A DNA stretch of 64,000 nucleotides from Thalassovita autumnalis (GCF_001458255.1 NZ_CYSB01000040.1:186001-250000), one strand, 5' to 3'; shown: positions 26,067 to 34,485, counted from the first letter of the stretch. Notes: generated by a model not told the origin, from the letters alone. Numbers and translations are program-made.

Positions 26067-26227
26067 AACGGCATCAATACGTTACAATCAGGGGCTATCG
26101 GGGGGCCCTGAATTCCCCCCCTCCTAAGGCATACATTTGCATACCGCCTTCTGGCCATCTTGCTTTTGGTTACAAAAAAATTTTTTCTCACCCCAAATGA
26201 GTGTGTAACTTTGCCTGAGATTCGGTG

Positions 26228-26632
26228 ATGTCCTTTTTCCGAACCCGCCACCGCCCAATGTTGCTGTGCGCCGCTATTGCTGTCACGCTGCTGGCGCTGG
26301 CCCACAGCACGATGCCATCAGTTTACGTCTGGCATATTGCCGCTGCTTTTGCGGTGGCGATGAACCTCAACTACGTTATCGAAGCCATAGCCCGGCAAAG
26401 GTTTGTCCGCACTGAGATCTGGTTTGCCGTTGGCGTCACGGCCCTTGCGCTGATCGGTCTGTTCACCACGCCGCTGTTGGTCATTGCGGCGCTGTTGCTG
26501 CACGCGGTCTGGGATGTGGCCAAACACCTTGGGATCGGGGTGCCGTTTTCCAGCCAATTCACCCTGGGGTGTTTCGCGGTCTGTCTGGCTTATAGCGGGG
26601 CCTTGCTGTTTCACTGGGTCGGCCTGACCTGA
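26228..26632 (+). CDS. Small membrane protein, tandem paralog 1
   Basis: 134 residues with four hydrophobic segments. The C-terminal half (RFVRTEIWFAV..., AVWDVAKHLGIGVPF, FTLGCFAVCLAYSGALLFHW) is plainly homologous to the next gene at 26740-27150. The shared W-D-(V/I)-A-K-H-L-G-x-G-V-P-F motif, with Asp, Lys and His at a membrane boundary, is the strongest clue to a function, but I do not recognise the family. An AT-rich tract (about 26177-26190) upstream may be its promoter. ATG at 26228, with an adjacent in-frame GTG just before it. Confidence 0.7.
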   Translation: MSFFRTRHRPMLLCAAIAVTLLALAHSTMPSVYVWHIAAAFAVAMNLNYVIEAIARQRFVRTEIWFAVGVTALALIGLFTTPLLVIAALLLHAVWDVAKHLGIGVPFSSQFTLGCFAVCLAYSGALLFHWVGLT

Positions 26633-26739
26633 GCACGTCCATATGGCGACCTGTCGTCACAGTGTGACAGGCTGCCCGGTTGCCCCTTCTGATGTTCTGC
26701 CGCTTGATGCCGGTGACCCCAATCACTCAAGGCTCACCG

Positions 26740-27150
26740 ATGACCGCTGCCCTGTCCTACTTCCAATCCCGTCAGAAGCTCCTTGCCATCCTTGGCACAC
26801 TTTACGTGGTCTTCCTTCTATTGTCGCACTGGCAATTGCCCAAGGCCCATGTCTGGTGGATCGCTGGCTTCTTCTCGATCATCATGAACTTCGTCTACAT
26901 CAAAGAGGCACGCGCGCTGCGCCAGTTTGTACGTGTTGAAACGCTGGTCGCCACCTTGCTGATCGTTTTGTCCTGTCTTGGGGCACTGTGGTATCCGCCG
27001 CTGGTGATCGCGGCGATCTTTGGTCATGGCTGTTGGGACATCGCCAAACATCTTGGTGCGGGGGTGCCGTTCCTCAGCTGGTACACGCTCAGCTGCTTTG
27101 CGGTCGACACCCTCTATAGTGGCGCCTTGTTGCTTTATTGGATCAGCTGA
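26740..27150 (+). CDS. Small membrane protein, tandem paralog 2
   Basis: 136 residues, four hydrophobic segments, homologous over most of its length to the preceding gene: QFVRVETLVA, CWDIAKHLGAGVPF, YTLSCFAVDTLYSGALLLYW. It differs in its N-terminal half. The two genes are 107 bp apart and probably arose by local duplication. The ATG at 26740 has AAGG upstream and starts right at the conserved part. Converges on the SelW-like gene. Function unknown. Confidence 0.7.
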   Translation: MTAALSYFQSRQKLLAILGTLYVVFLLLSHWQLPKAHVWWIAGFFSIIMNFVYIKEARALRQFVRVETLVATLLIVLSCLGALWYPPLVIAAIFGHGCWDIAKHLGAGVPFLSWYTLSCFAVDTLYSGALLLYWIS

Positions 27151-27159
27151 GCTGAACAC

Positions 27160-27441
27160 TCAGCGATCCAGATGCCCCATGTCGCGATCAGGGTCGATCT
27201 GATCGCGCAGGCGCTTTTTCAACTCTTTCGCCTCCGGAAAGCCGCCGTCGCGCTTTCGCTCCCACAACAGATGCCCGTCGACCCGCACCTCATAGGTGCC
27301 GCCATAACCCGGCACCAGGGTCACGCCGCCCAGATCCTCACCAAAGCTTTGCAACAGCTCCTGCGCCATCCAGCCGGCCCGCAGCAGCCAATTGCAGCCA
27401 GTGCAATATTCAATCGTGACCAGTGGTTTTTGCGCACTCAC
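27160..27441 (-). CDS. SelT/SelW/SelH-family (Rdx) protein, Cys form
   Basis: 93 residues with a thioredoxin-like Rdx fold. The redox motif is IEYCTGCNW at residues 10-18, with Cys where eukaryotic and some bacterial homologs carry selenocysteine, then the family pattern RAGWMAQELL, GGTYEVRVDGHLLWERKRDGGFPEAKELKKRLRD. Likely a small thiol oxidoreductase; physiological partners are unknown for bacterial members. The GTG start overlaps the stop codon of the Lrp gene (GTGA), so the two are translationally coupled. Confidence 0.9.
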   Translation of the reverse strand: MSAQKPLVTIEYCTGCNWLLRAGWMAQELLQSFGEDLGGVTLVPGYGGTYEVRVDGHLLWERKRDGGFPEAKELKKRLRDQIDPDRDMGHLDR

Positions 27442-27899
27442 AGCGGCAGCTCCGTGGTGGATTTGATTTCCTCCATCGACAAAAGCGCGGTGACGTTATG
27501 CACCTTCACCTCAGAAATCAGCGCCTGATAGAACACATCATAGGCGCGGGCATTTTGCACCCGAACCTTGAGGATGTAGTCAATATCGCCCGCCAGCCTG
27601 TGGGCTTCCTGCACCTCAGGGCGATTGCGCAGCGCGGTGAGGAATTTCTGCTGCCACTCTGCCTCATGTTCTGAGGTGCGGATCAGCACAAAGAAACAGG
27701 CGTCAAAGCCCAATTTCTCAGCATCCAGCACGACCGTTTGCTGCCCCATGACGCCGGCTTCACGCATCTTGCGGATACGATTCCACACAGGCGTCTTGGA
27801 CGAGCCTACTTTCTTGGCGATTTCATCCAAAGATTGACCTGCATCGCGCTGCAGCTCAGCCAGGATTTTCCGATCGGTCTGGTCCAGGCGAACCGTCAT
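27438..27899 (-). CDS. Lrp/AsnC-family transcriptional regulator
   Basis: 153 residues. N-terminal winged HTH (LDQTDRKILAELQRDAGQSLDEIAKKVGSSKTPVWNRIRKM) and a C-terminal RAM domain with LAGDIDYILKVRVQNARAYDVFYQALI. RAM domains bind amino acids or related effectors and form octamers. GGAGGG precedes the ATG. It is transcribed away from the DUF2849-cysIH cluster, and its intergenic region contains a short palindrome. This suggests it controls sulfur assimilation and itself (inference), as in CysB-less alphaproteobacteria. Confidence 0.92.
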   Translation of the reverse strand: MTVRLDQTDRKILAELQRDAGQSLDEIAKKVGSSKTPVWNRIRKMREAGVMGQQTVVLDAEKLGFDACFFVLIRTSEHEAEWQQKFLTALRNRPEVQEAHRLAGDIDYILKVRVQNARAYDVFYQALISEVKVHNVTALLSMEEIKSTTELPL

Positions 27900-27969
27900 T
27901 TCGCTGCCCTCCGCAATTTTAGAACATTGTTATCATTTTTGCGCAGACGCACTGGATACAGTCCTTATT

Positions 27970-27981
27970 TGTTCCAGAACA
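27970..27981. promoter_or_regulatory. Palindrome between the lrp-like gene and the cys cluster
   Basis: TGTTC-CA-GAACA is a perfect 5-bp inverted repeat midway in the 144-bp divergent region. A related GAACATTGTT lies about 50 bp to the left, nearer the regulator. It is a candidate operator for the Lrp-type protein; there is no direct proof. Confidence 0.4.
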
Positions 27982-28043
27982 TAGCGCATTGAGGGGAATA
28001 TTTTCTATATATCACCTCAAGTCAACCAGAGGAGAAGGCCAAG

Positions 28044-28346
28044 ATGCCCCGCCCTTTTAAGCCAAAAGTCATCACCGCAAACGCCCTGCTGGAAGGGGAC
28101 GTCGTCTATTTCACTGCAAATGACGAGTGGTCGCGTGAGATGTGTCAGGCTGAGGTGCTGGAAGATCAGGCCCATGCTGAACTGCGTTTGATCGAAGCGT
28201 CGCGCCAACAGGCCGAGATTGTTGGTGCCTATCTGGCCGACGTGAAAGCGGGCGACAATGGCCCTGAACCCACCCACTTCCGTGAGGACTTCCGCCGCAC
28301 CGGCCCGTCCAACTACTTCCACGGCAAACAGGCAGAGGCCAGCTGA
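28044..28346 (+). CDS. DUF2849 domain protein
   Basis: 100 residues, matching the small DUF2849 family (PKVITANALLEGDVVYFTANDEW...). Its gene is regularly placed directly before the sulfite reductase gene in alphaproteobacteria, as here, where its stop codon overlaps the next start by one base. Basic N-terminus, no membrane segment, no catalytic motif known. Probably an accessory of assimilatory sulfite reduction (inference from context). It usually follows a siroheme synthase gene, which is absent here. Confidence 0.88.
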   Translation: MPRPFKPKVITANALLEGDVVYFTANDEWSREMCQAEVLEDQAHAELRLIEASRQQAEIVGAYLADVKAGDNGPEPTHFREDFRRTGPSNYFHGKQAEAS

Positions 28347-30013
28347 TGTATCGCTATAACGACTTTGATGACGCCTTTCTGGCCGAACGCAACGCACAGT
28401 TCCGCGCACAGGTGGAACGCCGCATCGAAGGCGCCCTGACCGAGGAAGAGTTCCGTCCGCTGCGCCTGATGAACGGTCTGTATCTGCAGCTACACGCCTA
28501 CATGCTGCGGGTGGCCATTCCCTATGGCACGCTGTCCAGCGCGCAGATGCGCCAGCTGGCGCTGATCGCGGACAAGTGGGATAAGGGCTACGGCCATTTC
28601 ACCACCCGTCAGAACATTCAGTACAACTGGCCGAAACTGCCGGATGTGCCGGATATCCTCGACAGTCTGGGCGAGGTGCAGCTGCACGCTATTCAGACCT
28701 CGGGCAACACCATCCGTAACGTGACCGCGGACCATTTCGCGGGCGCGGCGGCGGATGAGATCGCCGATCCCCGCCCCGTGGCTGAGTTGATCCGTCAGTG
28801 GTCCACCGACCACCCGGAATTCCAGTTCCTGCCGCGCAAATTCAAAATCGCCATCACCGGCTCCCCCAACGACCGCGCCGTGACCAAGGCGCATGATATT
28901 GGCCTGCGCATGGTGGAACAGAACGGCGAAGCCGGTTTTGAGGTCATCGTCGGCGGTGGTCTGGGCCGCACCCCAGTTGTGGGCAAGGTCATGCGGGAAT
29001 TCCTTCCACAGGCCGACCTGCTGCCTTATCTGGAGGCCATCGTCTCGGTCTACAACACGCTGGGTCGCCGGGATAACAAATACAAAGCCCGCATCAAGAT
29101 CACCGTGAATGAAAACGGTATTGATGAGGTGCGCGCCCGCGTTGAGAAACGGTTCGACGAAATCCGCCCGCTGTTCAAAGGTGTGGATCAGGAAATGTTG
29201 GCCGATATCGAGGCCCATTTCGCAGCCCCGGCCTTTGTGAACAAAGACGTGGCACCCTATGAGCTGGCCTACACCAACGATCCGGTGTTCCGCTCCTGGG
29301 CGGATACCAACCTGTCGGCGCATAAGGCTGAAGGCTACGCGATCGTCTCGATCTCGGTCAAAGCGCACGGTCAGACACCGGGCGACGCCACCAGCGACCA
29401 AATGCGTCTGATGGCCGATCTGGCCGAGAAGTATGGCCATGGTGAGTTGCGCATCAGCCACGAACAGAACGTGATCCTGCCGCATGTGCATATGGCCGAT
29501 CTGCCAGCACTGCACGCCGCGCTGAAGGAACAGGGTCTGGGCACCGCCAACATTGGGCTGATCAGCGATATCATCGCCTGCCCTGGTATGGACTATTGCG
29601 CGCTGGCCACCGCCCGTTCAATCCCTGTGGCCCAGCAGATCGCCGAACGGTTTGATGAGCTGAAGCTGGAACATGAGATCGGCCCGCTGAAAATCAAAAT
29701 CTCAGGCTGCATCAACGCCTGTGGCCACCACCACGTGGGTCACATCGGTATCCTTGGCCTCGACCGGGCTGGGGTTGAAAACTACCAGATCACGCTGGGT
29801 GGCGACGGCACCGAAGATGCGGTAATCGGTCAACGTGTCGGGCCGGGCTTTGCCTATGATCAGGTTGTGGCGGCGATTGAAACCATCATCACCACATATC
29901 TGTCGCTGCGCGAAGATGAGAGCGAAACCTTCCTTGACGCCTATCGCCGTCTGGGACCGGATCCGTTCAAAGCCGCGCTTTATCCGGAGGCTGCGAAGAG
30001 AAATGCCGCTTGA
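28346..30013 (+). CDS. cysI: Assimilatory sulfite (nitrite/sulfite) reductase hemoprotein
   Basis: 555 residues of the siroheme/[4Fe-4S] reductase family. The coupled cofactor is held by Cys412 and Cys418 (CPGMDYC) and Cys455 and Cys459 (SGCINACGHHH), the classic C-x5-C-n-C-x3-C pattern. N-terminal ferrodoxin-like half-domain: DKGYGHFTTRQNIQYNWPKL. The enzyme reduces sulfite to sulfide with six electrons. There is no cysJ flavoprotein; a ferredoxin-NADP reductase gene at the end of the cluster fits ferredoxin or a similar donor. Its 3' end overlaps cysH by 11 bases. Confidence 0.95.
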   Translation: MYRYNDFDDAFLAERNAQFRAQVERRIEGALTEEEFRPLRLMNGLYLQLHAYMLRVAIPYGTLSSAQMRQLALIADKWDKGYGHFTTRQNIQYNWPKLPDVPDILDSLGEVQLHAIQTSGNTIRNVTADHFAGAAADEIADPRPVAELIRQWSTDHPEFQFLPRKFKIAITGSPNDRAVTKAHDIGLRMVEQNGEAGFEVIVGGGLGRTPVVGKVMREFLPQADLLPYLEAIVSVYNTLGRRDNKYKARIKITVNENGIDEVRARVEKRFDEIRPLFKGVDQEMLADIEAHFAAPAFVNKDVAPYELAYTNDPVFRSWADTNLSAHKAEGYAIVSISVKAHGQTPGDATSDQMRLMADLAEKYGHGELRISHEQNVILPHVHMADLPALHAALKEQGLGTANIGLISDIIACPGMDYCALATARSIPVAQQIAERFDELKLEHEIGPLKIKISGCINACGHHHVGHIGILGLDRAGVENYQITLGGDGTEDAVIGQRVGPGFAYDQVVAAIETIITTYLSLREDESETFLDAYRRLGPDPFKAALYPEAAKRNAA

Positions 30014-30746
30014 GGCGCCTCTTCAGGCAGTGGCGGAACGGGTTGACCACCTGAACCGCCGCTACCAGCACCACGCGGCCAGCACGGTGCTGAAACGGGC
30101 GATGACCGATCCACAGGTGGGTCGCATCGCCATGGTGTCCTCCTTTGGCGCGGAAAGCGTTGTTTTGTTGCATATGGTGGCGGTGGTTGATCCCACCACG
30201 CCGGTGCTGTTCATCGACACCCAGATGCTGTTTCCCGAAACGCTGGACTATCAGCAAGAGGTGGCCGCGAAACTGGGGCTAACGGATGTGCGGGTGATCC
30301 GCGCGGCAGAGGATGAGGTGGCGCAAGAAGACCCATACGGCGCGCTGCACCTCAGCGACACCGATGCCTGCTGTGACCTGCGCAAAACCCGGCCCCTGGA
30401 AAAAGCGCTCAGCGGTTTTGATGCCTGGATCACCGGACGCAAACGGTTTCAGGCCGGATCACGCGCGGCGCTGGAGTTCTTTGAGAACGAAGAGGACAAG
30501 CGGATCAAGGTGAACCCGCTGGCGCATTGGGAAAAGTCGGATGTTCAGGACTACCTGATCAACAACCGTCTGCCGAAACACCCGCTGATCGCGCAGGGCT
30601 ACCCCTCGATCGGCTGCCGCCCCTGCACCTCGAAGGTGAAACCGGGCGAAGATGAACGGGCCGGCCGCTGGCGCGGCACCCAGAAAGAAGAATGCGGCAT
30701 CCACATGGTGGATGGCAAAATGGTAAGAATTGGAGCGCAACAATGA
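30003..30746 (+). CDS. cysH: Adenylyl-sulfate (APS) reductase, [4Fe-4S] type
   Basis: 247 residues. PAPS/APS reductase fold with SSFGAESVVLLHM (PP-loop-like) and TGRKRFQ. Two cysteine pairs, Cys123-Cys124 (DACCDLRK) and Cys205/Cys208 (GCRPC), mark the iron-sulfur form that prefers APS over PAPS. Cys231 in ECGIHM is the catalytic thiol that takes sulfite. It makes sulfite for CysI. The ATG at 30003 overlaps the cysI end and has GGAGG and GAAGAG upstream; longer in-frame translation into cysI is a shadow. Its stop overlaps the DUF934 start (ATGA). Confidence 0.95.
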   Translation: MPLEAPLQAVAERVDHLNRRYQHHAASTVLKRAMTDPQVGRIAMVSSFGAESVVLLHMVAVVDPTTPVLFIDTQMLFPETLDYQQEVAAKLGLTDVRVIRAAEDEVAQEDPYGALHLSDTDACCDLRKTRPLEKALSGFDAWITGRKRFQAGSRAALEFFENEEDKRIKVNPLAHWEKSDVQDYLINNRLPKHPLIAQGYPSIGCRPCTSKVKPGEDERAGRWRGTQKEECGIHMVDGKMVRIGAQQ

Positions 30747-31150
30747 GCGTGATCGTCACCGATACCGGCTTTGCGGCCGATGACTGGACCGGCCCCATCG
30801 CTGAGCTGGAAAATGTGGACAATGCCATCGCGGTGGATCTGACCTCGGACGCGGATACATCCGTGCTGGCCGATCATCTGGACCGGCTGCAGCTGATCCG
30901 CATCGACTTCCCCAGCTTTGCCGATGGCCGCGGGTTCACCCTGGCGCGTGAGTTGCGCCTGATGGGCTATCAGGGCCGCCTGCGGGCCAAGGGTCATGTG
31001 ATCTCAGACCAATATGCCATGGCGCGCCGCACCGGCTTTGATGAGGTGGAAATCTCGGCTGATCTGGCTGCACGCCAGCCCGAAGGCGAATGGAAGTTCC
31101 GCGCCGATTGGCGGGCCAATGATTATCAGAACCGCATGCGGGCGGGATAG
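30743..31150 (+). CDS. DUF934 protein of the sulfite reduction cluster
   Basis: 135 residues, DUF934 family, with the core LIRIDFPSFADGRGFTLARELRLMGYQGRLRAKGHVISDQYAMARRTGFDEVE. The family is found almost only next to cysI/cysH and is regarded as an accessory of sulfite reductase. Its reaction is unknown. The ATG overlaps the cysH stop by four bases, and GGAGC lies upstream. Last gene of the overlapping block; fpr begins 121 bp later. Confidence 0.92.
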   Translation: MSVIVTDTGFAADDWTGPIAELENVDNAIAVDLTSDADTSVLADHLDRLQLIRIDFPSFADGRGFTLARELRLMGYQGRLRAKGHVISDQYAMARRTGFDEVEISADLAARQPEGEWKFRADWRANDYQNRMRAG

Positions 31151-31271
31151 GGTCGGGTAAATCCTTATCGTTGAGGAAATACCCAGCGAAACAAGGAAAT
31201 TTCCTCCCTTCCAACTGACCTAAATCAAAGATATCTGAAGGATGCCGGATTACACACCGGCCAGAGCCATT

Positions 31272-32132
31272 ATGACCGAGATGACACCCGTGACCGATGC
31301 TGCCGCCGCCAAGGCCCCCAAAGTGCCCGCCCTGCCCGATGCCCAGACCGTAACTGAGGTCAAGCATTGGACTGACCGCCTGTTTTCCTTCCGCTGCACG
31401 CGCCCGGCGTCGCTGCGGTTCCGTTCGGGTGAATTTGTGATGATCGGCCTGATGGGGGATGTGAACCCCAAGACCGGCAAGCAAAAACCGCTGCTGCGCG
31501 CCTATTCCATCGCCTCGCCATCCTGGGACGAAGAGATGGAGTTTTATTCGATCAAGGTGCAGGACGGTCCGCTGACCTCCAAGCTGCAGCACATCAAGGT
31601 TGGCGATGAGGTGATCCTGCGCCCGAAACCCGTTGGCACGCTGGTGCATGATGCGCTGATCCCGGGCAAGCGGATCTGGTTCTTTGCCACCGGCACCGGC
31701 TTTGCGCCTTTTGCATCGCTGCTGCGCGAACCGGAGACCTATGAAAAGTTCGATGAGGTGATCATCACCCACACCTGCCGCGAAGTGGGTGAACTGACCT
31801 ATGGCCGTGAGCTGATCGAAGCCCTGAAGGACGACGAGCTGCTCAATGAGGTGATCGGCGAAGGCTTCTGGAAGAAGATCAAGTACTACCCCACCACCAC
31901 CCGCGAAGAGAGCCCCAAAATGGGCCGTATCACCGACCTGATGCGCTCGGGCGAAGCGTTTGAGGATCTGGGCGTGCCGCCGCTGAACCCCGACACCGAC
32001 CGTGCCATGATCTGTGGCAACCTGGCGTTCAACCTGGAACTCAAGGACCTATTTGAAAACACCTACGGTCTGGAAGAAGGCGCCAATTCCAAGCCTGCGC
32101 ACTTCGTTGTGGAAAAAGCGTTCCTCGACTGA
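31272..32132 (+). CDS. fpr: Ferredoxin-NADP reductase
   Basis: 286 residues of the plant/bacterial FNR superfamily. FAD site RAYSIASPSW and GPLTSKLQHI, NADP-binding GKRIWFFATGTGFAPFASLLRE and ICGN, with a C-terminal VVEKAFLD typical of the FPR subgroup in alphaproteobacteria. It moves electrons between NADPH and ferredoxin or flavodoxin. Position after cysI-cysH-DUF934 suggests it feeds sulfite reductase, although Fpr also serves oxidative-stress repair. Start at 31272 (MTEMTP) is chosen as the typical N-terminus; an ATG at 31242 is possible. It has its own 121-bp upstream region and a terminator. Confidence 0.93.
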   Translation: MTEMTPVTDAAAAKAPKVPALPDAQTVTEVKHWTDRLFSFRCTRPASLRFRSGEFVMIGLMGDVNPKTGKQKPLLRAYSIASPSWDEEMEFYSIKVQDGPLTSKLQHIKVGDEVILRPKPVGTLVHDALIPGKRIWFFATGTGFAPFASLLREPETYEKFDEVIITHTCREVGELTYGRELIEALKDDELLNEVIGEGFWKKIKYYPTTTREESPKMGRITDLMRSGEAFEDLGVPPLNPDTDRAMICGNLAFNLELKDLFENTYGLEEGANSKPAHFVVEKAFLD

Positions 32133-32155
32133 TCTGAACCTCGATCAAGACATTG

Positions 32156-32182
32156 AAGCCGGGCCGAAAGGTCCGGCTTTTT
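32156..32182 (+). terminator. Terminator of fpr
   Basis: AAGCCGG and CCGGCTT form a stem followed by TTT on the plus strand, 24 nt after the fpr stop codon. Confidence 0.82.
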
Positions 32183-32284
32183 GCGTCTTTGCCTATGGTC
32201 TTGCGGCATCACAGGCAGCTTTACCTTGACCAAGGCCCGGCGCGCCTCACATCCTCGGTTTGTATTTCATGTCAGGGTATCGCG

Positions 32285-32928
32285 ATGGACAGTTTCTCAG
32301 CCCTTAAGTTTTTCGGCGCTTTGTTTGCAATCATGAACCCGATTTCAAACCTGCCGATCTTCCTCAGCACCACCGAAGGCGCCAGCGCCGCACAGCGCAG
32401 TGCCATTGCCCTGCGGGTGGTGATCTATTGTTTTGTGATGGGCACAGCCTTTGCTATGATGGGCCATGCGGCGCTTGGCTTTTTCGGCATCTCGATTGAT
32501 GATTTTCGTGTGGCCGGCGGGCTGGTTGTGCTGCTGATCGGTCTGAAAATGCTGAATGGAAGCGACAGCAGCGCCCATCACGGCACCGAAGAGGAAAAAC
32601 AAAATTTCCCGGATGCTGATGCCGTGGCCTTTTACCCGCTGACCTTCCCGATCCTTGTCGGCCCGGCACGATCACAACGCTGATCCTCTATCGCCAGCAG
32701 GCCGACAGCCCCCAAGACCTGATCGCCTATGCGCTGATTTTCGCAGCGGTGCTTGCCTCAATCGGCGTGGTGTTTGCCCTGTCGGGTCGGTTGGCCGGCT
32801 ATCTGTCTCAAACAGGTCGGGTGATCATGACGCGGCTTATGGGCATGATCCTGGCAGCCATTGCGGTTGAGATGATCACCTCAGGCCTGTCCGTATTGCT
32901 GCCCGGGCTTGCAGGCAGCGCAGGATAA
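32285..32928 (+). pseudogene. MarC-family membrane protein, frameshifted
   Basis: Two frames together encode one MarC-type protein of about 214 residues. The first runs MDSFSALKFFGALFAIMNPISNLPIFLSTTEG to YPLTFPILVGP and then goes out of frame. The second resumes with TITTLILYRQQ and ends MTRLMGMILAAIAVEMITSGL. The normal run is VGPGTITTL. At 32661-32667 the sequence reads GCCCGGC where GCCCGGGC would restore the frame, so one G is missing. MarC proteins are six-helix inner-membrane proteins of unclear function. It may be a real pseudogene, a homopolymer sequencing error or a slippage site. No ribosome site comparison helps decide. Confidence 0.85.
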
Positions 32929-32967
32929 CCCCCGCGCCGCCCAGAGTTCTGCTTGCGCAGCAGCGCG

Positions 32968-33609
32968 TTAAAGGCCCAGCTGCTGACGTGCTGCGGCCAA
33001 TGCGCTGGCCAGCAGTTCAGGATTATCCTTCGCCGCTGACAGGGATTGCGTCAGAGCATTGCGCGCCAGCGGGTTCAGGTCTGAAGCTTTGATGAACTCA
33101 ACCGCCTTATCAAAATCAAACCCTGCAACGCTGAACAGATCCGCGCCGGTTGGCGCCACCAATTCAGCAGCACCTTCAGTCACCGTTTCGACCGCTTCGC
33201 TGACCTCTTCCTGCACCTGCGCGGCCATGTCACCCGCCGCAGCAGACACATCCTCCGCAGCCTCCTGCACGGCCTCGCTGTCTACCGCCTCACTCACCTG
33301 CTCCAGCGCCTCGACGGCCTCACTTGCGCCTGCCTCAACGGCCTCGACCGCCCCGGTCACCTGTTCTGTCACCTGTTCCGTTACCTGTTCAGCCACATCC
33401 GCGGCCACATCGCTAACCACCTGCTCAACTGAGTCGCCTGTCGCCGGCGCTTTTGCTTCTTCAACAGGCGCGGTGGCTTCAACCTCCGGCGCTTCAGGCA
33501 CGGTAACGGGTGTCACCGCAACCGGCTCAGGCGTTTCGCCACCGCTCAGCGCCAGATACCCCACAACCACGATCAGACCCGCTGCGGCCACGCCAACTGC
33601 ATAATTCAT
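32968..33609 (-). CDS. Membrane-anchored Ala/Glu/Val-rich coiled-coil protein
   Basis: 213 residues. One N-terminal transmembrane helix (YAVGVAAAGLIVVVGYLAL), a Pro/Val/Glu linker, then about 100 residues of heptad-like, low-complexity repeats (EQVTEQVTEQVTGAVEAVEAGASEAVEAL) that predict a long acidic coiled coil, and a compact C-terminal part (DFDKAVEFIKASDLNPLARNALTQSL). It should stand in the periplasm as an extended helix. I do not recognise a family. AGGGA lies about eight bases before the ATG at 33609. Convergent with the marC pseudogene and divergent from infC. Confidence 0.7.
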   Translation of the reverse strand: MNYAVGVAAAGLIVVVGYLALSGGETPEPVAVTPVTVPEAPEVEATAPVEEAKAPATGDSVEQVVSDVAADVAEQVTEQVTEQVTGAVEAVEAGASEAVEALEQVSEAVDSEAVQEAAEDVSAAAGDMAAQVQEEVSEAVETVTEGAAELVAPTGADLFSVAGFDFDKAVEFIKASDLNPLARNALTQSLSAAKDNPELLASALAAARQQLGL

Positions 33610-33801
33610 AACTCTATCCCTTTCCTGCGCGGCGGTTCCTTCACCGCGCCTCATCCCCTGCAATGAAGCGCCGCAGCGCAGAACAAACTAGGGGGAAAAG
33701 CCCCGGATTTGCCGCAAAACCGGCCATTTGCCGCTTGAAGATTCCCTATGGGGGGGATAGGTTTGGGCCTCAAATTCGCCAACGATTGAAGGATTGATCC
33801 C

Positions 33802-34347
33802 ATAGCTCGCAGACCGCATAACGCGCCCCCGACACGCGACACCGGCCCCCGGACCAACGAGCGCATCCGCGCGCCCGAAGTACGCCTGATTGGTGCAGAA
33901 GGTGAAAATGTCGGCGTCGTCTCGCCCGCCAAAGCCATGGCCATGGCCGAAGAGGCAGGTCTTGATCTGGTGGAAATCTCGCCCAACGCGAAGCCCCCCG
34001 TCTGCAAAATCATGGACTATGGTAAGTTCAAGTACGAACAGCAGAAACGGGAATCGGAAGCCCGCAAAAAGCAGAAGATCATCGAGGTCAAAGAGGTTAA
34101 GTTCCGTCCGAACACTGATACCCATGACTACGACGTCAAAATGCGCAACGTGATCAAGTTCCTGGAAAAAGGCGACAAGGTGAAGGTCACCCTGCGCTTC
34201 CGCGGCCGTGAAATGGCCCACCAGAACCTGGGCCGTGAGCTGCTGCTGCGGGTGGCCGAAGACATCAAAGAATTGGGCAAAGTCGAAAACATGCCCAAGA
34301 TGGAAGGCCGCCAGATGATCATGATGATCGGCCCGCTGAACAAGTAA
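33802..34347 (+). CDS. infC: Translation initiation factor IF-3, AUA start
   Basis: 181 residues. The N-terminal domain begins [10 protein letters not shown] then [21 protein letters not shown]; the C-terminal domain follows the lysine-rich linker ([24 protein letters not shown]) and includes [20 protein letters not shown]. There is no ATG, GTG or TTG start at the proper place: an in-frame TGA at 33787-33789 limits the choice to ATT (33793) or ATA (33802). AAGGA at 33789-33793 is eight bases before the ATA, which makes ATA the likely start. infC is known for rare starts that let IF-3 repress its own translation. A terminator follows; rpmI and rplT are not adjacent. Confidence 0.93.
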   Translation: MARRPHNAPPTRDTGPRTNERIRAPEVRLIGAEGENVGVVSPAKAMAMAEEAGLDLVEISPNAKPPVCKIMDYGKFKYEQQKRESEARKKQKIIEVKEVKFRPNTDTHDYDVKMRNVIKFLEKGDKVKVTLRFRGREMAHQNLGRELLLRVAEDIKELGKVENMPKMEGRQMIMMIGPLNK

Positions 34348-34370
34348 GCCTGATCCAGTCAGATTTGCGA

Positions 34371-34402
34371 AACGCCCCTGCCACCGCGCGGGGGCGTTTT
34401 TT
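34371..34402 (+). terminator. Terminator of infC
   Basis: AACGCCCC and GGGGCGTT form a strong stem, followed by TTTT on the plus strand, 23 nt after the infC stop. Confidence 0.87.
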
Positions 34403-34485
34403 GTTGCCGGACTAATTTATTGCCAGCCTTGATTGTCGCCGCCGCAGATCATTTATCTGACGTAGACCATCCAAAGGAGGCCCCA

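Noticed and set aside
26100-26120. GGGGGG...CCCCCC hairpin after the P450 gene as terminator
   Set aside because: No T-run follows on either strand; it may only be a compositional accident.
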